Origin: ELB16-189 sp018266435
Lineage (GTDB): Bacteria; Bacteroidota; Bacteroidia; Cytophagales; Cyclobacteriaceae
Length of the DNA stretch: 64,000 nt
Assembly (NCBI GenBank): GCA_030123525.1
Contig: CP126125.1
Coordinates: 2,170,001 to 2,234,000 of the forward strand
Reading direction: 5' to 3'
Below are positions 8,235 to 17,261 of the stretch, in pieces (within the stretch, counting starts at the first letter, position 1; every line of letters starts with the position of its first letter). A program made the position numbers and the translations under genes. The notes beneath the pieces are model-generated. The model did not search any database. It worked only from the letters and a program-made list of their open reading frames with translations, and was not told the origin of the DNA.

Positions 8235-9476
8235 ATGAAAAAGAAAGAATCAACAACGAAAAAAAAACCTTTGGCCACACAAGTAAAAAAGGTAAAAAAA
8301 AATGAAGCCGGCAATTTTGAAACCCAAGCCGTGCGCACCCAAAGTGAACGTTCGCATTTTCGTGAACACGCTACACCGCTTTACCTCACCTCCAGTTTTG
8401 TGTTTGATGACGCAGAACAAGCGCGCGCACTCTTTGCCGATGAAATCAAAGGAAATATTTACTCCCGGTTTTCAAACCCCAATACCACGGAGTTCATTGA
8501 TAAACTTTGTCTGTTAGAAGGAACGGAAGACGGCATCGCCACCGCATCCGGTATGGCGGCTATGTACATCAGCATGGCCGCTTTGCTGAGAGCTGGCGAT
8601 CACGTGGTGGCCTCGCGCTCTATTTTTGGTTCTACCCATCAGATACTGAATACCATTTTTTCCCGCTATAATATTTCTCATTCGTATGCCGACCTAAACG
8701 ACCCGTCATCCTGGGAAAAACTGATCCGCCCCAACACTAAACTTTTTTTTGTTGAAACACCCTCTAACCCGGCTTTGGATTTAATTGACTTAGCATGGAT
8801 AGGCAAGCTGGCAGCCAAACACAAAATTATTTTGAACGTGGATAATTGTTTTGCCACACCTTATTTACAAAACCCGGCTAAATGGGGAGCGCATCTGGTC
8901 ACTCACTCGGCCACCAAATTCATTGATGGCCAGGGGCGTGTTATAGGCGGGGCTGTACTGGGCAAAAAGGAATTGATTAAAGAGGTACGGTTCTTTGCCC
9001 GGCACACGGGGCCATCGCTGTCGCCATTCAATGCGTGGGTACTTTCAAAAAGTTTGGAAACACTGGCTGTGCGTATGGACAGGCACTGTGCTACGGCCCT
9101 GGCACTGGCCCGCTGGCTTGAAAAAAGAGAAGAAGTGAAGTATGTAAAATACCCGTTTCTCCCTTCGCACCCACAATACAAGCTTGCCAAAAAACAAATG
9201 CGATTGGGTGGAGGAATGGTAACGTTTGAAATCAAGGGCGGCATTAACCGCGGAAGAAAATTTTTGAATAGTTTAAAAATGCTTTCACATTCGGCCAACC
9301 TGGGCGACACCCGCAGCATTGCTACGCACCCGGCTTCAACTACTCATTCTAAACTGTCGGAAGCCGAACGTTTGGCGGTGGGCATCACCCCGGGGTTGAT
9401 TCGCATTTCCGTTGGGCTAGAAAACCCAAAAGATATTTTAACTGACATTACACAAGCCTTTGAACGGAGCAAGTAA
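8235..9476 (+). CDS. metZ: O-succinylhomoserine sulfhydrylase / trans-sulfuration PLP enzyme
   Basis: A cystathionine gamma-synthase family enzyme of 413 residues. The PLP lysine is Lys228 in H-S-A-T-K-F-I-D-G-Q-G, Asp203 (N-V-D-N) should hold the pyridine nitrogen, and Y-S-R-F-S-N-P-N-T and S-G-M-A-A-M are also present. The Q-G-R-V-I-G-G-A sequence after the lysine resembles MetZ, which makes homocysteine from O-succinyl (or O-acetyl) homoserine and sulfide. The acyl preference cannot be read from sequence. The first 25 residues are Lys/Thr-rich, an unusual basic tail. An upstream TTG exists, but ATG at 8235 sits two bases after the OsmC stop. Confidence 0.88.
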   Translation: MKKKESTTKKKPLATQVKKVKKNEAGNFETQAVRTQSERSHFREHATPLYLTSSFVFDDAEQARALFADEIKGNIYSRFSNPNTTEFIDKLCLLEGTEDGIATASGMAAMYISMAALLRAGDHVVASRSIFGSTHQILNTIFSRYNISHSYADLNDPSSWEKLIRPNTKLFFVETPSNPALDLIDLAWIGKLAAKHKIILNVDNCFATPYLQNPAKWGAHLVTHSATKFIDGQGRVIGGAVLGKKELIKEVRFFARHTGPSLSPFNAWVLSKSLETLAVRMDRHCATALALARWLEKREEVKYVKYPFLPSHPQYKLAKKQMRLGGGMVTFEIKGGINRGRKFLNSLKMLSHSANLGDTRSIATHPASTTHSKLSEAERLAVGITPGLIRISVGLENPKDILTDITQAFERSK

Positions 9477-9481
9477 AACTG

Positions 9482-10120
9482 CTAAGGCTCTGGGTTCAAC
9501 AAAAGGTTTTCAGAAGCGGACTTCAGCAAGGAGGCTGTGTTGTTGGCATGAAGCTTAGCCAACAGATTTTTTCGGTGGCTGTCAATGGTTGATACGCTGA
9601 CAAAAAGTTTTTCAGCAATCTGGGCATTGGTCAGTCCTTGGGCTATCCATTGCAGCACCTCTTTTTCGCGTATTGTTAAAATCGGCATTTGTTCTTGCCG
9701 CTGCTTTTCGGCCTTCAGTTTTTCATTGGCATCTGAGCTTAAATAAGTTTTACCCTGGTGCACCGCTACAATGGCTTTGGTCAATTCTTCTTTGGATACA
9801 TTTTTTAATACGTACCCACTGGCTCCGTGGCTAATCATTTGGTTGACAAACGTACCCGAATCAAAATTGCTGATGGCTAATATTTTTGGAGCAGGGTAAA
9901 GTTTTTTTAAATAGGTACAGAGTTGAATGCCGCTTTCATCGGGCAAATTAATGTCGAGTAAAACCACATCGGCTGTTTGGCTCACAAAATATCCTTTGCA
10001 GGAAGCAGCCGTCATCGCATAACCGGAAAGTTCAAATGCCGGATCTGATTTTAGCATGGTTTGCATTCCTTCAATCACCATGGGGTGATCATCAACTATA
10101 AAAACACGAATGGGCTTCAT
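9482..10120 (-). CDS. NarL/FixJ-type response regulator (REC + LuxR HTH)
   Basis: A 212-residue DNA-binding response regulator. The receiver domain (residues 1-120) has the acidic pocket I-V-D-D, phospho-acceptor Asp56 (V-V-L-L-D-I-N-L-P) and a conserved Lys near residue 105 (V-L-K-N-V). The C-terminal LuxR HTH spans about 148-205 with L-T-I-R-E-K-E-V-L-Q and V-S-V-S-T-I-D-S-H-R-K-N-L-L. Its partner is surely the histidine kinase 75 bp upstream. The stop lies 5 bp from that of metZ, which converges on it. A hairpin or palindrome lies between kinase and regulator, so the regulator may be transcribed partly on its own. Confidence 0.92.
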   Translation of the reverse strand: MKPIRVFIVDDHPMVIEGMQTMLKSDPAFELSGYAMTAASCKGYFVSQTADVVLLDINLPDESGIQLCTYLKKLYPAPKILAISNFDSGTFVNQMISHGASGYVLKNVSKEELTKAIVAVHQGKTYLSSDANEKLKAEKQRQEQMPILTIREKEVLQWIAQGLTNAQIAEKLFVSVSTIDSHRKNLLAKLHANNTASLLKSASENLLLNPEP

Positions 10121-10168
10121 TCAATTTTCACACGAAGTTGGGCAGAATGGATTTCAGTGTCAAGAGTG

Positions 10169-10195
10169 AAAATGAAAATCCCCTGTTTCGGGGAT
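10169..10195 (-). terminator. Hairpin after the kinase stop; terminator or regulator operator
   Basis: On the minus strand ATCCCC (10195-10190), loop GAAACA, GGGGAT (10183-10178), then TTTCATTTTC. It overlaps the stop of the kinase gene and lies 58-75 bp upstream of the response regulator. The T-rich tail suits a terminator or attenuator, but an equal ATCCCC-N6-GGGGA palindrome occurs in the kinase promoter region, which also suits an operator. Confidence 0.5.
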
Positions 10196-12081
10196 CAATC
10201 TACCTGAATGGGCAGCTGAATTTGAACGGACGTACCCGATTGGCTCGTACGCAAATCAATCGCTCCGTGCAAAAAATCAACACGTGAGCGGATGTTTTTC
10301 CAACCGGCACTTTTAGAGTGTGTCAAGATGGAAGAATCAAACCCTTTGCCATCGTCTTCTACCGTAATGGCAAGAACGGAAGGATTAAAAACCAACTCTA
10401 CCAGCAGTTGTTGAGCCTGAGCATGTTTTATGCTATTATTAATCAACTCTTGCATGATGCGGTAGATGACAATTTCGTGAGACAAGGGCTGGCGCACTTC
10501 GTGGCCGATCAACTGAAACGCGATGCGAAGGGTTTTCATTCCATTGAGGGTATCGCAGTAATCGCGGATGGCTGAGGCTAACCCAAATTGAGCTAATGAA
10601 GGAGGCATCATGTTGTGCGAAACCTTACGCAGTTCGTGAACAGAGTTGTCGAGTAAATCAACTGACCGGGCAAATTGTAGCTTTTGGTTCTCGCTCAGGG
10701 CCAGTTGAGACAGCAGGTTGGTGAGTGAAATCTTAATGCCCGAAAGGGTACCCCCCACACCATCGTGCAGGTCTTTAGCTATGCGTGCCCGTTCATTTTC
10801 CCTCACCTCAACCACTGTTTTATACCGTTCAAATTTTTGACGCTCGGCTGCTAACTTTAGAGCCTCCTGTGCTTCGATTTTTTCAATTTCGTCTTGCTTG
10901 TTCTTAAAGCCTAACCCGAGTGAAAAGAACAAAAGTTCAATGGTAATGCCCATGAAGTAATAAAAAATAGGATGTGAAAAAGGGTAGGTGAGCGGATTGG
11001 TTAAGGAAGGAGAAATGGATAAAATCATTGAAACTAATCCAAAGAAATCCAGGAAGAGAGCGCCCACAACCGGGTAGAGCCCGTAAGGCGAATTCATTTT
11101 AGAAACCCGGTAGGCAATGTAGAGCACGGTTAAAAGCAACGTAAACCGAATGGCATTCCAAAAAAAGATATGGATTTCAATCAGGTCAAAATAAATGAAC
11201 AGGCCATCCATTGCCATATAAGTAACTAAGATCGCAGGAAGCCAAACCAGTTTTTGATGAAGCGATGGGTTTTTAGTTTTTGTATTCAGGTAAGCCGCCA
11301 GAAACGGAAAGTACATGGCATAGGCACCCACCTGCAATTGGTTGTTAAGGTAATAATACAAGTCGCCTAAAATATGCGATGCATTTTGATCGAGAATGGT
11401 CAAGATGCGAAGGCCGACATAAAAAAAAAGAAAAATGATATAAGCCGCGTAGTAACCGTACTCTGCCGATTTTAGCTGGATAAATTTTGAGCCGATGTAT
11501 AAAAACATCATCAGCAACATTCCGGCCATTACCCAGAGCTCAGCTATGTCTTCAAGTAATAGGCCTAAGTAATAGTGAAAGAAGTTCTCGAGTTGTGTCG
11601 ATTGAATGAGCCAAAAACTGTAACTCAGGCCCTGGGCTTTAACCCTGATGACAAAACGGCAAGCAGTGCGGCCAGGAACTGAAATGGGGAAGACAACGGA
11701 AGCAGCCGGGGTATAGTCCACCGGGTTTATTTTTTGGATTAACTTCCCCTGCTGATCAGTTTGATAAACCTCAATACCTTCTGTTTCATTGCCGAACAAA
11801 TAAAAAGTTGATGTTTTGCCTGAGTTTACTGAGAAAGAAAGATAGTGGGTGTAGTGGGCATCCCAGTTGGGAAGGCTGCTGCTGAAACGATTGGGGTTCA
11901 GCTCAAGAAAGTAGCTTGCTTCGGTGCTGTCGGTAAAAGAAGTAACCAGAGTATCAATGGAAAAAAATATTTCTTTAGACAAAGGATTGATTGTGTTTTT
12001 GGATGATTGACCAACCAAAGTCAGGGATAACAGCAGTAAACACAACAAACAACAATGCCTGCGCATACTACTAAAGTACAA
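10195..12081 (-). CDS. 7TMR-DISM sensor histidine kinase (HisKA_3 type)
   Basis: A 628-residue membrane sensor. Residues 1-24 look like a signal peptide; about 40-165 is an extracytoplasmic beta-rich domain of the 7TMR-DISM type, which may bind carbohydrates; about 180-392 holds seven hydrophobic segments; a short coiled coil (about 395-430) joins to the kinase. The H-box is R-I-A-K-D-L-H-D-G-V-G-G with phospho-acceptor His439, followed by a HATPase domain with E-L-I-N-N-S-I-K-H-A and D-D-G-K-G-F. It is paired with the downstream NarL-type regulator. The divergent neighbour is a beta-helix protein and then a T9SS adhesin, possible targets. Confidence 0.9.
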   Translation of the reverse strand: MYFSSMRRHCCLLCLLLLSLTLVGQSSKNTINPLSKEIFFSIDTLVTSFTDSTEASYFLELNPNRFSSSLPNWDAHYTHYLSFSVNSGKTSTFYLFGNETEGIEVYQTDQQGKLIQKINPVDYTPAASVVFPISVPGRTACRFVIRVKAQGLSYSFWLIQSTQLENFFHYYLGLLLEDIAELWVMAGMLLMMFLYIGSKFIQLKSAEYGYYAAYIIFLFFYVGLRILTILDQNASHILGDLYYYLNNQLQVGAYAMYFPFLAAYLNTKTKNPSLHQKLVWLPAILVTYMAMDGLFIYFDLIEIHIFFWNAIRFTLLLTVLYIAYRVSKMNSPYGLYPVVGALFLDFFGLVSMILSISPSLTNPLTYPFSHPIFYYFMGITIELLFFSLGLGFKNKQDEIEKIEAQEALKLAAERQKFERYKTVVEVRENERARIAKDLHDGVGGTLSGIKISLTNLLSQLALSENQKLQFARSVDLLDNSVHELRKVSHNMMPPSLAQFGLASAIRDYCDTLNGMKTLRIAFQLIGHEVRQPLSHEIVIYRIMQELINNSIKHAQAQQLLVELVFNPSVLAITVEDDGKGFDSSILTHSKSAGWKNIRSRVDFLHGAIDLRTSQSGTSVQIQLPIQVD

Positions 12082-12092
12082 ATTGTTTTAAT

Positions 12093-12109
12093 ATCCCCTT
12101 TTTAGGGGA
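12093..12109. promoter_or_regulatory. ATCCCC-N6-GGGGA palindrome in a divergent promoter region
   Basis: ATCCCC-TTTTTA-GGGGA lies 12 bp before the kinase start and about 50 bp before the divergent beta-helix gene. Its arms and spacing match the palindrome after the kinase stop at 10178-10195. A binding site for the neighbouring response regulator is an inference. Confidence 0.4.
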
Positions 12110-12160
12110 GGCTTTTATCAGAGTGGTAAGGTTGCTTTGTTATCACAAACAAAACAACCT

Positions 12161-13249
12161 ATGAAAACGCTACTTGCCCTTTTTGTACTGGTGCCAATGG
12201 CGGTCAGTGCTACCATACGCACCGTGAGCAATGACATTAACAAGCCGGCACAATACCCCGATATTCCACCGGCCGTTGCTGCGGCCAATAGTGGAGATAC
12301 AATTTATGTAAATGGTACGCAGTACACGTACTCAGATTTTACAGTTACCAAGAAACTGGTCATTATCGGTGCGGGCTATAATGTGGCCAACCAGTTTAAC
12401 CTAATTAGTATGGTCAACAATATATCTTTTTTTAAAGATGCCGGAGTAAATGATGGTTCCGGCACGGTGATTACCGGGTTTAAAATATACGCGATCGGGG
12501 TTAGCGGAAGCTCACTTGGTATAACAAACATTAAAATTTTCAGAAACCAAATTTCAGGTATAAGCGCCAATACGGGGACTTCCAATTGGACGGTTTATAA
12601 TAATTTGATCACAGGGTACCTCAATGGCGCTAATGCCTCAAGTAATTTTATTATTCAGAATAATATATTTTTTAGCGGGGGTAATGTTGTGAATTTTAAT
12701 CAACCATCTGTAGTGATTGACCATAACTTATTTATCAACGATAGTGGTGCGCTCAGTGCCCTTCAGTTTGCCATAGTCACCAACAATATTTTCACGAGTT
12801 CTTCCAATACTTTAGTAATGTCAAACATTAATCAGTGCACGTTTAACAGCAACATGTCTATTTCTACCAACATCAGTAGTTATACACCCAGCAACAGTTT
12901 TTTGGCCAACGGCAATACAGGCGGAGCCAACCAATCGGGCAGTGCCACACCGACATTTATTGGAGTTAATCCCCAGTTTGTAGCAGATGGAGATTTTAAC
13001 ACCTACAACAACACGTTCAACTACCGTCTTTCATCCGGGTCTCCCGGTCACAATGCAGCATCTGACGGAACAGACATAGGTATCTATGGGGGCACGTATC
13101 CGTTTCCTAGTGGCGGGGCACCGGGTAGTGGGTATGATACCAGTCCGTTGCCACCCATTCCGCAAATCAACAGCGTGAACATTCAAAATGCTTCGGTGCT
13201 GCCCGGCCAGCAATTGCAGGTAAATGTTACAGCTACTGTGAATAATTGA
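12161..13249 (+). CDS. Secreted right-handed beta-helix protein
   Basis: A 362-residue protein with a signal peptide (about residues 1-17, ending V-S-A-T). The body is a run of short Asn- and Ile-rich strands (N-I-K-I-F-R-N-Q-I-S, W-T-V-Y-N-N-L-I-T, F-I-I-Q-N-N-I-F-F, V-V-I-D-H-N-L-F-I) at about 20-25-residue spacing, as in parallel beta-helix proteins of the pectate-lyase or NosD type. No catalytic set is visible. It ends in a short Ig-like strand pair with no obvious T9SS signal, a tail I believe is common in such proteins. ATG at 12161 gives the signal peptide; the upstream TTG does not. The T9SS adhesin follows by 32 bp. Confidence 0.72.
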   Translation: MKTLLALFVLVPMAVSATIRTVSNDINKPAQYPDIPPAVAAANSGDTIYVNGTQYTYSDFTVTKKLVIIGAGYNVANQFNLISMVNNISFFKDAGVNDGSGTVITGFKIYAIGVSGSSLGITNIKIFRNQISGISANTGTSNWTVYNNLITGYLNGANASSNFIIQNNIFFSGGNVVNFNQPSVVIDHNLFINDSGALSALQFAIVTNNIFTSSSNTLVMSNINQCTFNSNMSISTNISSYTPSNSFLANGNTGGANQSGSATPTFIGVNPQFVADGDFNTYNNTFNYRLSSGSPGHNAASDGTDIGIYGGTYPFPSGGAPGSGYDTSPLPPIPQINSVNIQNASVLPGQQLQVNVTATVNN

Positions 13250-13281
13250 TTTGGTTAAATCACCCTACAGCCATAAACACA

Positions 13282-16200
13282 ATGGCATTTGATTTCAAAC
13301 AAGAAAGAAACACTCAAAGGTCTGCAGGCTACCGGCTGTGGACTGTCTTTTTTCTTTTGTTCACTTCGTTTGCTTCTGCTCAAGTTTTAACCCGCGCAGA
13401 ATATTTTTTTGACACAGACCCGGGCAAAGGAAACGGCACATCGTTGAGCATTACGCAGGCTGCTTCTGTAACCGAAACATTCAGCATCAATGTAAATTCA
13501 CTGTCAGTAGGAATACACACATTCAACATTCGGTTTGTTGACAGCAACGGCCACTGGAGTTTGTTTAGCCAGCGCACATTTTTCATAGTGAACGCATCGG
13601 TTGTCATAACAGCTACGTCAATAAAAAGAGCCGAGTATTTTTTTGATACCGATCCCGGCACAGGCAAGGCCACCGCTTTGACCATAGCACCGGGTAATCC
13701 GCAAAATAATTCTTTTACCATTGGATTGGGTTCGCTTACCCCGGGCTTTCACCAGTTGGCCATCCGGTATCAGGATAACTTAGGTCAGTGGTCATTGTTT
13801 GCCAACCGCACCTTTTACATTGTACCTGTTGCCGTTACGGCAAATGCAACTACACTAAAGCGGGCGGAATATTTTTTTGATACTGATCCCGGGCCGGGGA
13901 AGGCAAGCCCGTTGACAATTACGGCAGCTAATCCACAGAGCAATCAATTTGCCATCAACATCGGCAGTCTGACTTCCGGCTTTCATCAACTGGCGGTGCG
14001 GTATCAGGATAACACCGGCAAGTGGACATTGTTTGCCAACCGCACCTTTTACATTGTACCTGTTGCCGTTACGGCAAATGCAACTACACTAAAGCGGGCG
14101 GAATATTTTTTTGATGCTGATCCCGGGCCGGGGAAGGGAAGCCCGTTGACAATTACGGCAGCTAATCCACAGAGCAATCAATTTGCCATCAACATCGGCA
14201 GTCTGGCTCCCGGCTTTCATCAACTGGCGGTGCGGTACCAGGACAACAGCGGCAAGTGGACATTGTTTGCTAACCGGTCATTTTACATTGTTTCAGGAAC
14301 GGTAGTAGTAAAAACACTACAACGAATAGAATACTTTATCGATTCGCCTGACCCGGGGTTTGGTTCTGCCACGGCTTTGAATTTCACACCTGCCGCCACG
14401 GTAAATCAGCAATTTTCAATTGATTTGAGCAGTGTAGCTTCCGGAAGCCACACATTAAATGTACGAGCCAAAGACTCGCAGGGATATTGGAGTACTATTG
14501 TTTCAAGCCCATTCACTATAATCAATTGTACACCACCGACAGCCCCAATGGTTGCGGCCGTGAGTAATTGCGGAGCGGGTGTAGTAAACTTGAATGCCAC
14601 GGGCGCTACAGGAGCTCAGGTGTACCGATGGTATGCCAGCACGTCATCGTCAACCATTTTATTTACCGGGGCAACTTTTACCACTCCATCCCTCAGTGCT
14701 GACACCAGTTATTATGCCACTATTTATGACCCCACCACAACCTGCCAAAGCAACCGCACTAAAGCAGGTATCACGATTGTAAATATTCCCAAGCCGACAT
14801 TAAATCTCACCGGCTCGCTTTCAGTTTGTGGAAATAACCCACAGACATTGATTGCTCCGGCCGGGTTTGCCACTTACCTATGGTCTAACGGATTGACTAC
14901 ACCTCAGATTACCGCAACTACTTCGGGGAGTTATACTGTAAGTGTTGGAAACGGAACGTGCAGCAGTCCTCCGTCTGATCCTTTTGTATTAACGGTTAAC
15001 CCGCCACCAACCAAGCCTATAGTCAGTGCAACAGGCGGAGGTACTCTTTGTGGTGGCGGTACGGTTACATTATCTGCTCCAGCCGGTTTTGCTTCATACA
15101 GTTGGTCATCCGGGCAAACAACTTCAGCGATCATCATCAATTCACCCGGTGATTTTTATGTAATGGTAACCGATGGTAACGGATGTCAAAGTGTACCATC
15201 GGATGTTTTTGCAGTAACGTCTGCTGCACCTGCTCAACCCACCATTGCGGTAACAGGAAACCTCGCCCTGTGCAATGGAAGTTCTGTAACGTTGACAGCC
15301 CCATCCGGTTTTCCGCATTATGTTTGGTCAAGCGGTGACACCACTCAATTCATTACTACCACTGCAGCTGCGAGTTATACAGTTCAGGTTTCTAATGGAG
15401 CTTGTGCAAGCGTGGCTTCCAATCCGGTAGTAGTCACGCAAGTGAGCGTGCCTACACAACCTTCCATACAAATAACAGGCGATTCAGTATTGTGTAAAAA
15501 TTCTTTTGTGGGTTTGTCGGCACCTACCGGGTACAGTTATTACAAATGGTCAGACAATGAAACTACGGCTCAAATTGTTGTTTCTACTGCGGGAAGTTAT
15601 TCGGTTCAGGTGGGTAATGCGCCCAATTGTTTGAGTATTGCTTCATCACCCGTGAACGTTACGCTCAGCGGAAAACCTTGTGGATCGGTGGGTGGAAATA
15701 CCAACGATGTTCCTCCATCTATTGGCGAGGCTACAATCAACGGGCCGGTAGGAAACGTGATTACATTTGATTTGAAACCACTTATTTCCAAAGGCACAGT
15801 TGGTGTTGACTACGCTACGCTGCGTGTAACAAGTAAAACACTTCCTTCCAGCGGTGCACGAGATTCCATTGATGCGAATTATAACCTGATCCTCGATTAC
15901 CGGGGAAATAGTTTTGTCGGAAAAGAATTTGTTGATGTGCAGGTATGCGATTCGCTGAATAACTGTACGCAGCGGGCTATTCAAATAGAAATTAACGCAG
16001 ACATCGTTGTGTTCAATGCTGTATCGCCTTATGCCGATGGCATCAACGACTATTTTCGGTTACAATACATTGATGAGATGGAAGAAACCAAAAGTAATAA
16101 AGTGGTGATTGTGGATCGGTGGGGAAATGAAGTTTTTTCTATTTCAAATTACGACAACGCAACACGGGTATTCAATGGTAAAGACAACAATGGCAAAGAC

Positions 16201-16284
16201 TTGCCCACCGGAACGTATTATTATCGTATTGATTTTTCCAGCGGGCGTTCTACTCTAACGGGATTTATTTCACTTAAACGATGA
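13282..16284 (+). CDS. Large T9SS-exported repeat adhesin with CHU_C type B sorting domain
   Basis: A 1000-residue surface protein. After a signal peptide (about 1-34, ending A-S-A-Q) come five repeats of about 78 residues (about 35-415), each starting with a form of L-K-R-A-E-Y-F-F-D-T-D-P-G and ending F-A-N-R-T-F-Y-I-V. Next comes an Ig-like segment (about 420-510), then four similar modules of about 80 residues with a pattern L-x-A-P-x-G-F-x-x-Y-x-W-S and two cysteines, then a cadherin-like part, and finally the CHU_C signal (S-P-Y-A-D-G-I-N-D-Y-F and V-V-I-V-D-R-W-G-N-E-V-F). It is likely a cell-surface or gliding adhesin. Its stop is 4 bp from the PorP/SprF start, the usual pairing of substrate and outer-membrane partner. 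Confidence 0.88.
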   Translation: MAFDFKQERNTQRSAGYRLWTVFFLLFTSFASAQVLTRAEYFFDTDPGKGNGTSLSITQAASVTETFSINVNSLSVGIHTFNIRFVDSNGHWSLFSQRTFFIVNASVVITATSIKRAEYFFDTDPGTGKATALTIAPGNPQNNSFTIGLGSLTPGFHQLAIRYQDNLGQWSLFANRTFYIVPVAVTANATTLKRAEYFFDTDPGPGKASPLTITAANPQSNQFAINIGSLTSGFHQLAVRYQDNTGKWTLFANRTFYIVPVAVTANATTLKRAEYFFDADPGPGKGSPLTITAANPQSNQFAINIGSLAPGFHQLAVRYQDNSGKWTLFANRSFYIVSGTVVVKTLQRIEYFIDSPDPGFGSATALNFTPAATVNQQFSIDLSSVASGSHTLNVRAKDSQGYWSTIVSSPFTIINCTPPTAPMVAAVSNCGAGVVNLNATGATGAQVYRWYASTSSSTILFTGATFTTPSLSADTSYYATIYDPTTTCQSNRTKAGITIVNIPKPTLNLTGSLSVCGNNPQTLIAPAGFATYLWSNGLTTPQITATTSGSYTVSVGNGTCSSPPSDPFVLTVNPPPTKPIVSATGGGTLCGGGTVTLSAPAGFASYSWSSGQTTSAIIINSPGDFYVMVTDGNGCQSVPSDVFAVTSAAPAQPTIAVTGNLALCNGSSVTLTAPSGFPHYVWSSGDTTQFITTTAAASYTVQVSNGACASVASNPVVVTQVSVPTQPSIQITGDSVLCKNSFVGLSAPTGYSYYKWSDNETTAQIVVSTAGSYSVQVGNAPNCLSIASSPVNVTLSGKPCGSVGGNTNDVPPSIGEATINGPVGNVITFDLKPLISKGTVGVDYATLRVTSKTLPSSGARDSIDANYNLILDYRGNSFVGKEFVDVQVCDSLNNCTQRAIQIEINADIVVFNAVSPYADGINDYFRLQYIDEMEETKSNKVVIVDRWGNEVFSISNYDNATRVFNGKDNNGKDLPTGTYYYRIDFSSGRSTLTGFISLKR
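13381..14550 (+). repeat. Five tandem coding repeats of about 234 bp
   Basis: Repeat units begin near 13381, 13615, 13849, 14083 and 14311. The period is 234 bp (78 codons), with the fourth unit 6 bp shorter. The stretches 13801-14034 and 14035-14268 differ at only about seven bases by eye, so one unit was duplicated or converted recently; the outer units are far more diverged. The unit is in frame, so copy number can change without breaking the gene. Confidence 0.9.
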
Positions 16285-16288
16285 TCGT

Positions 16289-17190
16289 ATGAAAAAAAAC
16301 TACTGATCTTCATTTGTTGCACATGGGCTTTTGGCAAGGTTTCAGCCCAGCAAGACCCGGTGTATGCGCAGTACCTCAACAACCCTTTTGTTATCAATCC
16401 CGCTTATGCGGGAAGTAACGACCGGCTGAATGCTACCCTTCAGTACCGCACACAATGGAGTGGTGTGCAAGGGCATCCCGAGACGTTTAATTTCAACAGT
16501 CACTTGTCTTTGAAAGAAAATAAAATCGGAGCGGGCCTGATGGTAGTGCAGGATAAAATAGGCGAAAACACCACCAACGATGTAGAGGCTGCGGCCGCTT
16601 ATAAGATTGACTTAACTGGCGGCAAAGTTTTTTCATTTGGCATGCAGTTTGGCATGATGCGCTTCACCAACAGTCTTAACGGGCTAAATCTTCAACCCGG
16701 TGACCCATATTTTACTTTGTATAATGTTTCAAAGTTTAATACCGGAGCCGGCCTGATGCTGAAGAGTGATCGGTTTTTTATTGGGTTATCGGCCCCTCAT
16801 CTGTTGCCCGTTACAGTAGACCAAGGTGCAGGCCAACATATTTTAGTGTATGACCGTACCTATTATTTGTTGGGCTCGTACATGATTTATTTAACTGAAC
16901 GTGTCAGGCTTCGGCCGGCTGTACTCCTTCGGGCTTCGGATAATTTTAAACCCACCGCTGACCTGAACCTGAATTTGCAGATCGAAGATTTTTATTCAGT
17001 AGGAATTTTCACCCGGAACTTAAATACATACGGCATGCTGTTTCAGATAATTGTAAAAAACTACCGGTTTGGGTATGTCATTGAAGTGCCCGGGTCCAAG
17101 TCAGCAATCCCATTTACGACTAATGAATTTATGCTGGGCATTTCTCTACGGGCCTTATCTTTTCACCACGATTCATTTACCGTGTTTTAA
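16289..17190 (+). CDS. PorP/SprF family T9SS outer membrane protein, frame broken at an A8 tract after the start
   Basis: From 16300 on the frame encodes a signal peptide (L-L-I-F-I-C-C-T-W-A-F-G-K-V-S-A) and then Q-Q-D-P-V-Y-A-Q-Y-L-N-N-P-F-V-I-N-P-A-Y, the hallmark start of mature PorP/SprF proteins, followed by a barrel of about 270 residues. The only ATG (16289) is followed by eight A residues; the gene is in frame only with nine (or six). As written, ATG reads Met-Lys-Lys-Asn-Tyr-stop. No ATG, GTG or TTG exists in the gene's frame before GTG at 16360, which would lose the signal peptide. So one base is missing by sequencing error, mutation or slippage. It forms an operon with the upstream T9SS adhesin, whose surface anchoring it probably helps. 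Confidence 0.8.
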
Positions 17191-17261
17191 TACCGGTTAC
17201 AAAAACCACTCTTGCAATTCTTTGGGCAATGGTTATCTTCATGGTTATAACCTAACCCACA

